Shown here one piece after another: positions 33,634 through 46,007 of a stretch of DNA of 64,000 bases. Origin of the DNA: Haliotis asinina (taxonomy: Eukaryota > Mollusca > Gastropoda > Lepetellida > Haliotidae). A model generated the notes under the pieces. It saw only the letters and a program-made list of their open reading frames with translations. It made no database searches and was not told the DNA's origin. Position numbers and translations under genes: made by a program. Every line of letters starts with the position of its first letter. Positions within the stretch are counted from its first letter, which is position 1. Where the stretch lies: positions 31,857,054-31,921,053 of the forward strand of contig NC_090282.1 in the NCBI RefSeq assembly GCF_037392515.1, read 5' to 3'.

Positions 33634-34795
33634 TTATTTAATTATAGTTTTTGACTGAATATAAAATAAAATGTCACTATATGTTGGTATTTTCTTGTAA
33701 ATCTGTGGATTCTTATGCGAAAATCTATGAATGCAATATATATCTTCCCATTTTTCAGTGTTAAATACTTCTGAATGATTGTCTGGAGAATAAAGATACT
33801 GTTCACAGTCGAACGGTCTGTCTTGAATCCCCACTGACATTCTCCAATTATCTCGCGAAGCTCCAAAAAGTACTCCAATCTTTAGTTCTGAACCGATACA
33901 AATATGTTGCTCGTAACATTCGGAATAGAGATCCCCTATACATATTCAGGGCAGATCTACTTACCTTACTTTTGTGTAGGGATAATAATGTCAGTTGACC
34001 ATGAATTTATAGCAATCTTTTTCAGTTTTACAGATCTATTTGACCTGAGATCTAATGTCTTTGTATCAATTCGGATTCTCAAATGTTGTTGGTTTTGTCA
34101 ACACATTAAGCAGTTTAAACTTTTCGTGTTTAAGAGTTTGACACTATTGATCAAACCATTCAGGTTGTTGTTTAGGGTTGATGGTTTTGGGCTGTCTACA
34201 TTCCACATCTCGCCCACAGGTTTGTAGAATGGTCTGCAGTGTATTTACTGCTTTATCAGTGTTCACATGTAGACTGCTCCTTAAGTCCGGAAACACATCA
34301 CTTGTATCTACATTATCGCAGATTATCAAGATATAATTGTGTTTTTTCATTATTCCATCTAAATTCATTTCTGTTACTACAATAAAAATACTTATCATCT
34401 GCTGGCATCGAACATCCCAGTCCACATCGAACAGGGATGAGATTGTGGTTGTGAGCGGGAGATGATCAGACCCCGAGCGAGAGACACTCTTGAAGGCCGC
34501 CACATAACGGTGCTGGCTCTGAAATATAGTCTGGTGTACTACGACCAGTAGGAGCAATATATGTATAGTCCCCCTCATCTGAGAATCTGCCATTTAACAG
34601 GTACAATCCAGAAGTTTTACATAAGTCTAATAACTCTCTTCCATAATTATTGTCAACAAGATCTTTATTTTGACGATTTGGGTATACTGGTGGGGCATCA
34701 AGTTCCTCGTACTTCGTCCAAAGAAATAAAATCAACACTATCATCGACAAAATAGTCTCGTTCAGTGCCAGGTCTGCTATAAAAAGTCGCCATAT
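33634..34795 (-). mobile_element. LINE (non-LTR retrotransposon) remnant
   Basis: In element order on the - strand: the C-terminal part of an AP-type endonuclease (YGRELLDLCKTSGLYLLNGR near 34600; GDYTYIAPTGRSTPDYI; SGSDHLPLTTTI near 34450), a diverged linker, then the start of reverse transcriptase (GFKTDRSTVNSIFILQTIIQ near 33800; KIYIAFIDF near 33730). Several frameshifts and stops separate these, and the catalytic RT core and 3' end are missing. It is 5'-truncated at a hairpin element that starts at 34803. Confidence 0.8.
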
Positions 34796-34802
34796 ATTTA
34801 TA

Positions 34803-34957
34803 CAGTTCGTTCTACCACCATGTATAATAAAGCACACTTTCGCCCTGAACTATTATAGTTAAAGCACGAGGACGCTTGCGTCCGAGTACATTAACGATAT
34901 AATAGTTCAGTGCGAAAGTGTGCTTTACTGCACTATACATGGTGGCAGAACGAACCG
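34803..34957. repeat. Long hairpin with nested palindrome
   Basis: The left arm 34803-34862 (CAGTTCGTTCTACCACCATG ... AAAGCACACTTTCG) is matched in reverse complement by 34891-34957 with one small insertion and several mismatches. The loop holds a perfect GGACGCTTGCGTCC palindrome (34870-34883). It may be a foldback element inserted at the 5' edge of the LINE remnant. Confidence 0.8.
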
Positions 34958-35708
34958 TATTTCCTTTCTAAGATGCCGCATTTAATAATTTCTAAGCCTA
35001 ATTTCGATTAATCTATGGCAGAAAACAAACGACGGTGCCTGTGACCTAACTTAAGAGTCCTCGCACAGGGCTAACTGACTCTCTGTTCTTTTGACGCGTC
35101 AGCCCCCTACGTTAAGACAAACGTTACTAGAAAAACAAATGATGAACAGTTTGGTGAAGGTTTATGTTCGGGTTAAATATCTTCTCTAGACCGTTTACAT
35201 CTGTGATTCTCTTAAACCATACAAGGCAAAATGACCGTCTCAGTTCTACTACCAACGAAAGTAAGTTGAATAGTCATGCGACACTCCACGATTGCATTGT
35301 GGGAATGTAAACATTGCAAACTTTATGGAAATTTAACAGGTTAAATTCGGTTTTAATTAGTGGTAGGAATGTTGTATTTGGCATGGTGAGCAGAGTTGCT
35401 TCCCCTTTTCATTACGTCACTAAAATGGCAAGCATGGTTGCATGGCGTGAACGGCGAAATTTAAAAAAATAATCAAAGGAAGAAAAAAAGAAAAGCTGTA
35501 TGGAATCATCTAGTGCTCCGAAATCACGGATAGAGGTAAACGAGAGGGCGCGGGGAAGAAGATGTGTGAAGTTTTGGAGATGTTGAAGCCTCAGAAACGC
35601 GAGTCAAGCGGCAACGGACGGCGTACGTAAGGTGAGCAGGCGGTTGGTGACATACCGCCGATCGGGGACACATGGTTTTCAACGCCCCGAAACAACAGCC
35701 GGCTGCGG
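34958..35708. other. No gene seen; possible leader of the YR retroelement
   Basis: No motif was recognised. It may include the 5' terminal region of the retroelement that follows, but no matching terminal repeat was identified. Confidence 0.35.
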
Positions 35709-38700
35709 TTGGCACAGGATGAGTGCTTGAGTCTGGAAACGGAATTGCAGGCTTTGAAGCTGGAAAGACGAAAGGATTCGTTGAAAGCTGAAATAAGGAA
35801 GGTTCAAGGTGACCTTGAAAGCATACGGTCGCAACGTGATCATATTGAGGTCAATCAGCAGAGGGAAGTAACTCCAACAGACACGATTGAAGGTAATGCT
35901 CGTCAGATCACGGATTTCGTGTGGATGAACTCTCTTGATGTTAATAAACATTGCGATCTGCAGTTTGACAACGGTAGACTCAATTTGGGTAGCAACAAAC
36001 CCCCACCTAGCAGTGTTAGCATGGAAATGTGGGGCTATGCTAGTTTAGGCACACTAGATAAGATGATTGAGGAAGGGGCCTCGATGCAAACAGTGCTAGA
36101 CTACCACCGCTACATACGTGACGTGTTCAGATTGGCAAGTAGGAACTTTTGGACTTCCGTTTTATTATACGACAAGGAGTATAGGGACGTGCTGGCGAAG
36201 GAGCGCTTCCAATGGGGAGCTCCGAACCAGCTTCTCCGAGAACATCAGCTGGTGAGAAAAGATGAACAATGTAACTGGCACCATGTGGTGGGGCAAAGAG
36301 ACATAGCTTGTTCTGGGCAGAAACAAGTTAATGCAAGGGAAGGGCGACAACATCCCACCAGGGGTTATGGTGGATCCCCAAATCAAAGGTCAGGAGGCCC
36401 ACCATGTCCTTTTACGGCAGATGGTATGGAAATATGCCGGCGACATAACAGTGTATATTCGTGCCAACTATCTGATTGCAAACTGGTTCACGTGTGTTTA
36501 CTGTGCAGAGGCCCTCATCCATCGAGCAGCCACACTTTCACCCCGCCAAGCAACGTGGGATGTAGCCAGGGTATGGCTCCAGGTATGCAAAACATGCCTG
36601 CACCAGAAAACTGATAAACCTTGCATACCCCATGCATAATAGTTTAAACTTCAACGCGTGGGTCTATCTGTTGCCCGAGGACTATAAAGACAGGCAGTAT
36701 ATTTTGGATGGAGTTAAAGATGGTTTCTATTTAGCTGAGCAGGATATAGTTGGTACAATTGAAACTGTGTTTTGCCAAAATCACAGATCTGCGCTTATTA
36801 ACAGATCTCCTGTTGAAGAGCAGCTAAAAGCAGAACTGTTGGCAGGTCACTATAAATTGGTTTCACATCGCCCAAAAATTGTGAGTGCCCTTGGAGCGGT
36901 GCCCAAGGACGTGGACAAAATTAGAGTCATACATGACGCAAGCCTTCCCGTGGGTAAGGGACTAAACGTGTATATGACAGGGTGTGAGTGCGCATATATG
37001 GAATTGCATGTGGCAAAGCAGCTTATACTGATGCATACCTCCAGTTATGATTTGACAGGTGTGTGTTGGACTTTTGAAGGAGAGACATGTCCGTCTTATA
37101 GAAAGACGGCTTCATTTCGGGACGGCCAAGAGCCCAAGTATTTTCCAGTGCCTGTCCAGAGCTGTGTGCGCAGTTATGTGCTGTCGGTTCAGTATATATG
37201 TTATTGCATACCTTGATGACTTCTTGATAATTTCCAGAAACAAGGGGCAGTGTGTTAAGGCTATGCGGGTATTAGTTTATGTGCTCCGTTGCTTGGGATT
37301 GGACATCAACTGGGGAAAAGTTGATGGTTCCAGTCAAAGTATAGTGTTTTGGGGGATAGAAATAAACACTATGCTGCTAACATTTTCAAATTGTGAAATG
37401 TGAACAGCTGTTGACAACGCTGCGCGAGCTTCGAGTAAGGACTAGAGTCAGCAGGAGACAACTGGAAACACTTGTAGGCAAGCTGTGTTGGGCAGCACAA
37501 GTTGTTCAGGGTGGACGAACATTCCTCAGGAGAAGATTTGATTTGAAATGTGTCTTAAAAGGTGGTAAGCATAAAGTAAAAATTGATGTAGAATGCAGAG
37601 CTGATATTGACTGGTGGTGTGATTTTATGTGCGTTTTAAATGGAACTGTTATTTTCGCACCAGTTTCAGCCTCTATGCATCTGTATACCGACGCGTGTTA
37701 CACCGGCGCTGGTGCTTACGTGGAAGGAGACTTTGCTTATTGAAACTGGTGCCTGGATGTGCCTAAGATGGGTGATGAACATATAAATGTAAAAGAACTC
37801 ATGGCGGTGGTTCTAGCACTAGAACGCTGTCGGCTCCTATTTCAGAACAGGCGAATTGTGGTCCATACGGACACCGTTACATGCATTCACTGCTATGAAT
37901 AATGGTACTATCCGTAGCCAAGCCGCCATGAAATATGTTAGAGACCTGTTTTGGAGAAGAGCACTGAATAACATTGAGTTGGTGGCAGTGCACTTAAAAG
38001 GGGATTTTAATGTGGTTGCTGACACAGTATCCAGATTGGAGGAACCTGGACGTTTGTCCTTACTGTATAATTTGTTGCCACATTTATCTGTCATGCCTGT
38101 CACTATCTCAAACCTTCTGAATCACATGTCATTTGCATTTATCGCTTGCAGATGGGGCTGCACATGCTCTACGCAGTAGCTTGCAAAGGACGGTACTTGG
38201 ACTCAAATCTAAGGCTTTGGCGGAATCAACATAGAGAACGTACAGTTGCCAGAGAAGATCTTACTTAGATTTCTGTAAGAAATTAGATGTTCCTCCACTG
38301 CCTACCTCCACAGAGACTATTGCTCTCTATATGGCATACCTCGTTGATGTGAAGGGCTTTATCCGCTACAAATTGGTTCGAGGATATCTGCTTCCTATTT
38401 CTAATCTGCAAATGGACAATAGATTTGATGATGTGATAAGTGATAACGGGCATTTCTCATGTGTATTGCGCAGAGTGAAGTGTGAACTTGGGGATGCGGA
38501 AGACCTCGCAGTCCCCATGTCTCCTCAACTGTTGTTAACGCTGAGGTCTAGATTAGATATGTCAAACGTAACACATGTTAGTGTTTGGGCTGCTTGCCTT
38601 GCTGCCTTTTATGATGTGCTGAGGCCAGGTCATTTTTTGGCTGAAAAAACTGTTTAATCCACATAAAGATCTGCATCTCTCCGATCTCTCACTTTGCGAA

Positions 38701-39010
38701 GGAGGATACTCTCTGTAACTGAAAGTGACACAAATACTGCAGTTTAGGGAACGGCAGTTGGAGGTTCTGCTGCCCAGAGTTGAAGGTAAAGCACTCTGCC
38801 CTGCAGCAGCTCTAGATAACCTACTCCAGAGTGAAAGAAGCCATGATCCAGTGCAGCCTCTCTTCTGTACAGAGACAGGGACAGTATTGACTAAGACTGT
38901 TTTCATTTCCACTATTCATCAGCTGTTGCATGATCTGAATGTAAGCATCTCGGTTCACTCCTTCAGGCGTGGGGGATGCTACGTGGGCTTTTGAATCTGA
39001 GGTATCGGGA
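35709..39010 (+). mobile_element. DIRS/Ngaro-type YR retroelement fossil
   Basis: Parts in order on the + strand: a gag-like protein with N-terminal coiled coil and a Cys/His cluster (CRRHNSVYSCQLSDC, CLLCRGPHP) at about 35709-36600; reverse transcriptase (VIHDASLPVGKGLN near 36930; YLDDFLIISRN near 37210); RNase H (LYTDACYTGAGAYVEGDF near 37680; LKGDFNVVADTVSRLEEPG near 37995); and a tyrosine recombinase C-terminal region (HSFRRGG near 38960). A tyrosine recombinase in place of an integrase defines DIRS-like elements; no methyltransferase-like domain is visible, which favours Ngaro. It is broken in several places, but all modules are still readable, so it looks moderately old. Terminal repeats were not recognised. 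Confidence 0.85.
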
Positions 39011-39024
39011 GAAATCGTTCAGGC

Positions 39025-39062
39025 CGTCAAAGAGATGAGGCCAAGGATAAACTCACATTCCT
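39025..39062 (+). repeat. Isolated 38-bp minisatellite monomer
   Basis: CAAAGAGATGAGGCCAAGG followed by ATAAACTCACATTCC matches about one unit of the large array at 40430-42589 with a few differences. It sits at the downstream end of the YR retroelement, about 1.4 kb before the array. Confidence 0.75.
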
Positions 39063-40429
39063 TCATTGTAGCCTCAGAATGGTTTTTATGTCTCAAACGT
39101 TTTACAATAACACGAAGACTCAGAGTGAGACCCAGCTGTTAATTTATACACAAAGACGAGCGCCAGAAGTCACTATCGCACGTCTGTATTACAAGTACAT
39201 ATTTTGTCGATCAGTATTTCTGTGATGTCTTCAGTTCACTGTTTTCAGGTTACATACCAACATGCACAATTTACAAACATTGCTAAAAGCGGCACACTCT
39301 CGATAAAAAGCTACCTGATAAAGGTTACAAGATTGCAAGCATACATGTATTATGACGAACAGACTTAACTGAGTATATATGGTCAAATAGGGTTGCATAA
39401 GTAGCAATACGATCTTGGAAAAAGGGAAAGTGAGTACGATATTTATTGTACAAGATACAAGGCAACCACGAAGTTACGACAAAGGTGTCTTCACGGCTCT
39501 TGGACAGTTTGTAAATCTTCGACCACAGATATTCCATCGCTGCAGGATCAGGTTTCAGAATATAAATTTGCATTAAAGGTCACTTTTTCTGATGTTCTAT
39601 TTAATGGCGACATAAATGCAAACGTCATTTTACAAATCAAGTAGCAATGCACACTCACGTCAGACATGTACTGTTTCATATTCATGCTTGAATGCAATAC
39701 AAAGAGCGAAATCCGACGAATCCAGAAAGTTACTTGTTTACATATCAAATGGAATCTGTTGTATTGGACGATGTCAATACAAACGACAGTCACTTTCTCG
39801 AACACAATGACCAGAAAGATCGCTGACGTCAGCGTTACCGACCAAATGCTTAAAGCTTAAAGCAGTTAGTCCCTGTAGGCTCATGATGTATACCGCAGGA
39901 TGTAAATGAATCAGCCTTATGCATTACTTATCAGTGTGGGTCGCCGAACCCGTGCTTACAAGAAAGCAGCGTGACCTATTCTCTATACCGAATTCCAGAG
40001 AGACCAATGTCCCGAGACGTGCACTGCGTGACCTCTCCAGTCACAATGCTCACCTTAAACAATGTCTAAGACTGAATATTGTGTTTACTTGGTATACCAA
40101 ATCTTCATTAGCATGTTTATGATGCCCTAAGGCTATTGTCTTTGTATTGCCATCCTTAGAGTAGGCATGAAATATTACCTTTGATAGAATATGCACATAT
40201 ATTTTGTGTGCATTCTGGCAGTTGTTTTCTTCGTGTTATACTTTTTTCAAGTGTTTTCTCTGTTTCAGACTTGTTCTGAATTCGCTGACAAATCCTGAAA
40301 ATCACGGGGTTGCCGTTTTATAAATAATATGTAATGGAATCATGGTATGGATGGATGAATCCCATTCCAGGGTGGATTCCTATTCGTTAATGATAAACTG
40401 CGATGAGGAATGGGTTCCTTTTCCGTGAT
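39063..40429. other. No gene seen
   Basis: The short frames at 39325-39860 and 39919-40122 have no motif. It may include the degraded 3' end of the retroelement. Confidence 0.4.
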
Positions 40430-42589
40430 GAAAATCTGTGGTTAGGGATAAACTCACATTCCGTAAGAAAGAGATGAGGACAGGGATAGGCTCACATTCC
40501 GTAACAAAGAGATGAGGCCAAGCATAGGCTCACATTCCGTAACAAAGAGATGAGGCCAGGGATAGCCTCACATTCCGTGACAAAGAGATGAGGCCAGGGC
40601 TCACATTCCGTAACAAAGAGATGAGGCCATGGATAGGCTCACCTTCCGTAACAAAGAGATGAGACCAGGGATAGGCTCACATTCCGTAACAAAGAGATGA
40701 GGCCAGGGATAGGCTCACATTCCGTAACAAAGAGATGAGGACAGGGATAGGCTCACATTCCGTAACAAAGAGATGAGGCCAGGGATAGACTCACATTCCG
40801 TGACAAAGAGATGAGGCCAGGGATAGGCTCACATTCCGTGACAAAGAGATGAGGCCAGGGATAGGCTCACATTCCGTAACAAAGAGATGAGGTCAGGGAT
40901 AGGCTCACATTCCGTAACAAAGAGATGAGACCAGGGATAGGCTCACATTCCGTAACAAAGAGATGAGGCCAGGGATAGGCTCACATTCCGTAACAAACAG
41001 ATGAGGCCAGGGATAGGCTCACATTCTGTGACAAAGAGATGAGACCAGGGATAGGCTCACATTCCGTAACAAAGAGATGAGGACAGGGATAGGCTCACAT
41101 TCCGTGACAAAGAGATGAGGCCAGGGATAGGCTCACATTCTGTAACAAAGAGATGAGGCCAGGGATAGGCTCACATTCCGTAACAAAGAGATGAGGCCAG
41201 AGATAGGCTCACATTCCGTAACAAAGAGATGAGGACAGGGATAGGCTCACATTCCGTGACAAAGAGATGAGACCAGGGATAGGCTCACATTCCGTGACAA
41301 AGAGATGATGCCAGGGATAGGCTCACATTCCGTAAGAAAGAGATGAGGACAGGGAGAGGCTCACATTCCGTAACAAAGAGATGAGGACAGGGATAGGCTC
41401 ACATTCCGTAACAAAGAGATGAGGCCAGGGATAGGTTCACATTCCGTAACAAAGAGATGAGGCCAGGGATAGGCTCACATTCCGTAACAAAGAGATGAGA
41501 CCAGGGATAGGCTCACATTCCGTGACAAAGAGATGAGACCAGGGATAGGCTCACATTCCGTAACAAAGAGATGAGGCCAGGGATAGGCTCACATTCCGTG
41601 ACAAAGAGATGAGGCCAGGGATAGGCTCACATTCCGTAACAAAGAGATGAGGCCAGGGATAGGCTCACATTCCGTAACAAAGAGATGAGGCCAGGGATAG
41701 GCTCACATTCCGTAACAAAGAGATGAGACCAGGGATAGGCTCACATTCCGTAACAAAGAGATGAGGCCAGGGATAGGCTCACATTCCGTAACAAAGAGAT
41801 GAGGACAGGGATAGGCTCACATTCCGTAACAAAGAGATGAGGCCAGGGATAGGCTCACATTCCGTGACAAAGAGATGAGACCAGGGATAGGCTCACATTC
41901 CGTAACAAAGAGATGAGGCCAGGGATAGGCTCACATTCCGTGACAAAGAGATGAGGCCAGGGATAGGCTCACATTCCGTAACAAAGAGATGAGGCCAAGG
42001 ATAGGCTCACATTCCGTAACAAAGAGATGAGGCCAGGGATAGCCTCACATTCCGTGACAAAGAGATGAGGTCAGGGATAGGCTCACATTCCGTGACAAAG
42101 AGATGAGACCAGGGATAGGCTCACATTCCGTAACAAAGAGATGAGGACAGGGATAGGCTCACATTCCGTAACAAAGAGATGAGGACAGGGATAGGCTCAC
42201 ATTCCGTAACAAAGAGATGAGGCCAAGGATAGGCTCACATTCCGTAACAAAGAGATGAGGCCAGGGATAGGCTCACATTCCGTAACAAAGAGATGAGGCC
42301 AGGGATAGGCTCACATTCCGTGACAAAGAGATGAGGCCAGGGATAGGCTCACATTCCGTGACAAAGAGATGAGGCCAGGGATAGGCTCACATTCCGTAAC
42401 AAAGAGATGAGGCCAGGGATAGGCTCACATTCCGTAACAAAGAGATGAGGCCAGGGATAGGCTCACATTCCGTAACAAAGAGATGAGGCCAGGGATAGGC
42501 TCACATTCCGTGACAAAGAGATGAGGCCAGGGATAGGCTCACATTCCGTAACAAAGAGATGAGGCCAGGGATAGGCTCACATTCCGTGG
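40430..42589. repeat. 38-bp minisatellite, about 57 units
   Basis: A head-to-tail array of a unit containing GGCTCACATTCCGTAAC and AAAGAGATGAGGCCAGG. Most units are 38 bp with little divergence. Variation is concentrated at two places: GTAAC versus GTGAC, and GGCC versus GACC, GGAC or GGTC; one unit near 40590 is shortened. Low divergence implies recent expansion or homogenisation. The period is not a multiple of three and no coding is implied. Confidence 0.98.
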
Positions 42590-42605
42590 CATGGGCATGC
42601 CCATG
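42590..42605. repeat. 16-bp perfect palindrome at array boundary
   Basis: CATGGGCATGCCCATG sits exactly where the 38-bp array ends. Confidence 0.8.
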
Positions 42606-42629
42606 GGGGAACAGTGGCCCATAGGCGTG

Positions 42630-43410
42630 AGCCCAGAAAAAATGTTTTCGAGGTTGTAAGTGAATGAAAAAATGTTAATAAGTATCATGGCACAAATTTC
42701 AGCTGGTTGTGACTTGACTCCGCTAAATGACAGCGATTTTTAAAAATCTCGGCCATAGGTGAAAAACGTATTGGCCCATGGACGAGAATATTTATTTTCA
42801 CTGAAAATTTTGCAGTTTTAATATAAACGAAAACATATTTATTGGTGCCGTGACATGAAATTCAGCTTATTTTGACTTAATTCTGCTAATTTGGAGCGAT
42901 TGTTCAAAAGATCTCGCCCAGGGAGAAAAACATTTGGCCCATGGATCAAATTGTAAATGGATGAAAGTATGGTCATAAGTTTCATAACACAAATTTCAAC
43001 TCACTCTGACTTAATTCCGTTAATTTAGAGCGATTCAAAAAACTCTCGCCCATTGGCGAGAATATTTCCTTTTACTCCAAATACATCTTTTCCAATGTTT
43101 TTGAGGATGTAAATGAATGGAAGTGCCTTTATGAGTATCTTGACACAGAATTCAACTGATGTTGACATAATTTTGCGATTTCGTGGAGATTTAAAAAAAT
43201 ATACGAGAATAATTATTTTTACTCAAAATACATCTTTTCCTGTGTTTTGGAGGTTGTAAATGAATGAGAATATACTTATAACTATCATGACACAAAATTC
43301 AACTCATTTTGACTTAATTCCGCTAATTATAAGTATCTGCACTTCGACTCAAAATACATAGTTGTAAAATTAATGAAAGTGTGTTTATGAGTATCACGAC
43401 AAAAAATGAT
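42630..43410. repeat. Diverged satellite of about 150 bp
   Basis: Five to six degenerate copies with irregular spacing (about 113-170 bp), each with a GAGGTTGTAAATGAATG-like word, a TTATAAGTATCATGACAC-like word and a TTTGACTTAATTCCGCTAAT-like word. Some include CTCGCCCATTGGCGAGAA or similar. It follows the 38-bp array directly and ends near the mariner insertion. Confidence 0.75.
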
Positions 43411-43542
43411 CTACTCCAGATCTTCACGGGTCCTGAACACAGAGCTTTACTTCCTGCAACATATACAGTGTACACTTGGAACACTAACCCTTGACGTTCT
43501 TTTGAATTTAGGTATTCTATAAATATAACAAAATTCAAGTTA

Positions 43543-44830
43543 CGAGGGGATGTCAATAAGTTTTGAGCCTTGAGCATTTTTCATACCCAGGTGTCACAGC
43601 CTATGGTACGACATTGAACCTTGGGGTGTAGCTGATGTGATATATAAGTTTTGGTATCCTACTCTCAGAGGTTATTGAACAGCTCACATTGACAGAAAGA
43701 GACCCCCCTCACGGCAGTGAAAATGAATAAAATTGAGTATAGAGCAGTAATTAAGTTTTTAGTTCTTGAAGGAAACTCGGCGAAGAACATTGAAGAAAGG
43801 CTTTCAGCAGTTGGGAAGTCTTCGCCTTCATCTGCTACCATCAAACGATGGGTCAATGAATTTAAGCATGGTAGAGAGAGTCTTGAAGATGACCCCAGTC
43901 CAGCTCGCCCAACAACAAGCACTAGTCAGGAAAACATTGACAGAGTGCATAGACTTTTGCTGGAAAATCGTCGAATCACACTCCACGAGTTAGAGGAGAC
44001 CACAGGCATTTCACACGGATCCATCGAGACAATTCTTCATGAACATCTCGTCATGTCTAAGGTGTGCGCAGGATGGGTGCCAAGAATGCTTACAGATGAA
44101 ATGAAGCAAACAAGGGTCACCATAAGCAACTCCATGCTAACCAGATACAACAAGAATCCAGAAGATTTTCACTCCAGGCTAGTAACCTTTGATGAAACCT
44201 GGATCCACCGCTATGATCCTGGGAGCAAACAAGAATCCATGGAATGGAAACATGTCACTTCTCCCGGGACCAAAAAGTTCAAAGCCTCCAGATCAGTGCA
44301 GAAGGTAATGGCAGCATTTGGGGCAGCAAAGGCGTCATCCACATAGATTACTTACCAAAAGGAAGAACAATGAATGGGGAATATTACGCTAACTTGTTGA
44401 GGCAAGTGCGACAGTCAATCAAGGAGAAACGCCGGGGCAAGATCAGACGTGGTATTCTTCTACATCAAGACAATGCTCCAGTCCACACCTCTCGCGTTGC
44501 AGCCGCTGCTGTCCAGGAATGCGAGTACGAAATCTTACCGCATCCCCCCTACTCTCCAGACCTGGCACCAAGTGATTACCATCTGTTCCCAAATCTCAAG
44601 AGACACTTGCGTGGTCGTAGATTTCAGTATGATAATGAGCTTATTGCTGCTACTGAGGCTTGGTTTGAGGACCAAAATGGCGCCTTCTACAGAGATGGCA
44701 TCAGCGCCTGGCAGAAAAGATGGAACAAGTGTCTTGACTCACAAGGGGACTATGTTGAAAAATAAGTGTGGTTCATACCAATATTTTGTGTTTTTCTATT
44801 CAAGGCTCAAAACCTATTGACATCCCCTCG
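43543..44830 (+). mobile_element. mariner element, near intact
   Basis: A 1,288-bp element with 31-bp TIRs that differ at one position: CGAGGGGATGTCAATAAG on the left, CGAGGGGATGTCAATAGG inverted on the right, then TTTTGAGCCTTGA in both. TA flanks both ends (43541-43542 and 44831-44832). Length and structure are those of an animal mariner. The close TIR match and nearly open transposase suggest recent activity. Confidence 0.95.
43723..44765 (+). pseudogene. mariner transposase, single frameshift
   Basis: A transposase of about 347 aa: N-terminal HTH region (SAKNIEERLSAV, SATIKRWVNEF), a WVPRMLT motif (118-124), the first catalytic Asp157 in VTFDETWIH, the second in HQDNAPVH and the third in YSPDLAPSDYHLFP, the DD34D signature of mariner. 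The only visible defect is a one-base loss near 44320 (GCATTTGGGG where a further T would keep frame). The start is the ATG at 43723. A sequencing or assembly error at that run is possible, in which case the gene would be intact. Confidence 0.9.
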
Positions 44831-46007
44831 TATATCTATGAAGTTGAAGTTATTTGTGAAAGTCCTAATCAAGAGTGACCAAACTCCAGTGACATAAAGA
44901 CTATGCTGGGACACATTAATAAACAGTGTTGTGAGATCTTTACACTGTATTGAAATATGTCTTGTCAATCCCACTGACATTCAACAATAACCACTTAAAT
45001 ATAAACTACACAGTCTGTGCTTCTTCAGAACAAATGAGTAATTAAGGCTCCCCAAATGGGTAATTAAGGAAAGAACTCAAAATACTGTCACCTTCTGTCC
45101 AGGACGTCACGCGTCACCAGTCGTGAGCTAATGGCCTTGTAAAACCTCTCACAAAGGAAACACCAAGCAACAAAACTGTGTTTCTTTCTAGGTGACACAC
45201 GATATGTTGTCAAAGTTTCCGTTGTTGAATACATTCTTCGTGGGTAAAACCTTACGCTTGGAAAGTGTACCTACCCAGTTTAGCATGTTTCACTTTAAAG
45301 ATGACATATACTCTACTAGGGTACAAATACAAAATCACTTGCTGACATCGCTGTAAATGAAACCCCGCCATTAAAACTACTCATTTCGACCTTTAATTAA
45401 CTTAAATCGACCTTTCTGTCAACGGTGCACAATTCTCAGCCGCAAATGAAATTACAACCAATCAGAGCGGCGCGTCTCCGTGACGTAATTGTAGGTATAG
45501 AAATGAGGGTCTGTGCAGTATTCATCTACATTTCAAGGGTTAAACTATTTCGTTTACAGGTTTGTACAAACCTGAAAGCGCGAAAGCTGTTGAGAAAAAT
45601 GAAAGCTGTATGTTCTCACAATCTACGATCATTTAATTTTGTCCCCTTATTTTGCCTAATTTTCGCGTTGCAACCCTTGTTTTTATAGACGATTCTGTCA
45701 AAATCACTTGGTGTCGCTAGGTGTTGTAATCCGTGATAGGTGGTGCAAACCTACACGTTATTTGTCATCATTCATTTAATGCTCAGTTAATGAATTTGTA
45801 ACAGGTATAATTAGTGCACGTGGTAACACCACTTAAATTACCCGACAAAGGCCCCCATTTGGCATTTCTACCGATAACACGCTGATTGATTAATTAGTTT
45901 TATGCGGATTTAAATGGGGGATTTGTCAAAAGGTAGTGTTCATGTATGCACATTTAATCTATACTGAATACACTCATCTTTGATAGGCATTCTAGAAGTT
46001 GCCTAGA
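44831..46007. other. No gene seen
   Basis: No recognised coding or repeat feature. The open frame 45425-45688 has no motif. Confidence 0.4.

Noticed and set aside
40430-42589. CRISPR-like array
   Set aside because: Units are contiguous 38-bp tandem repeats with no unique spacers, in a eukaryotic setting.
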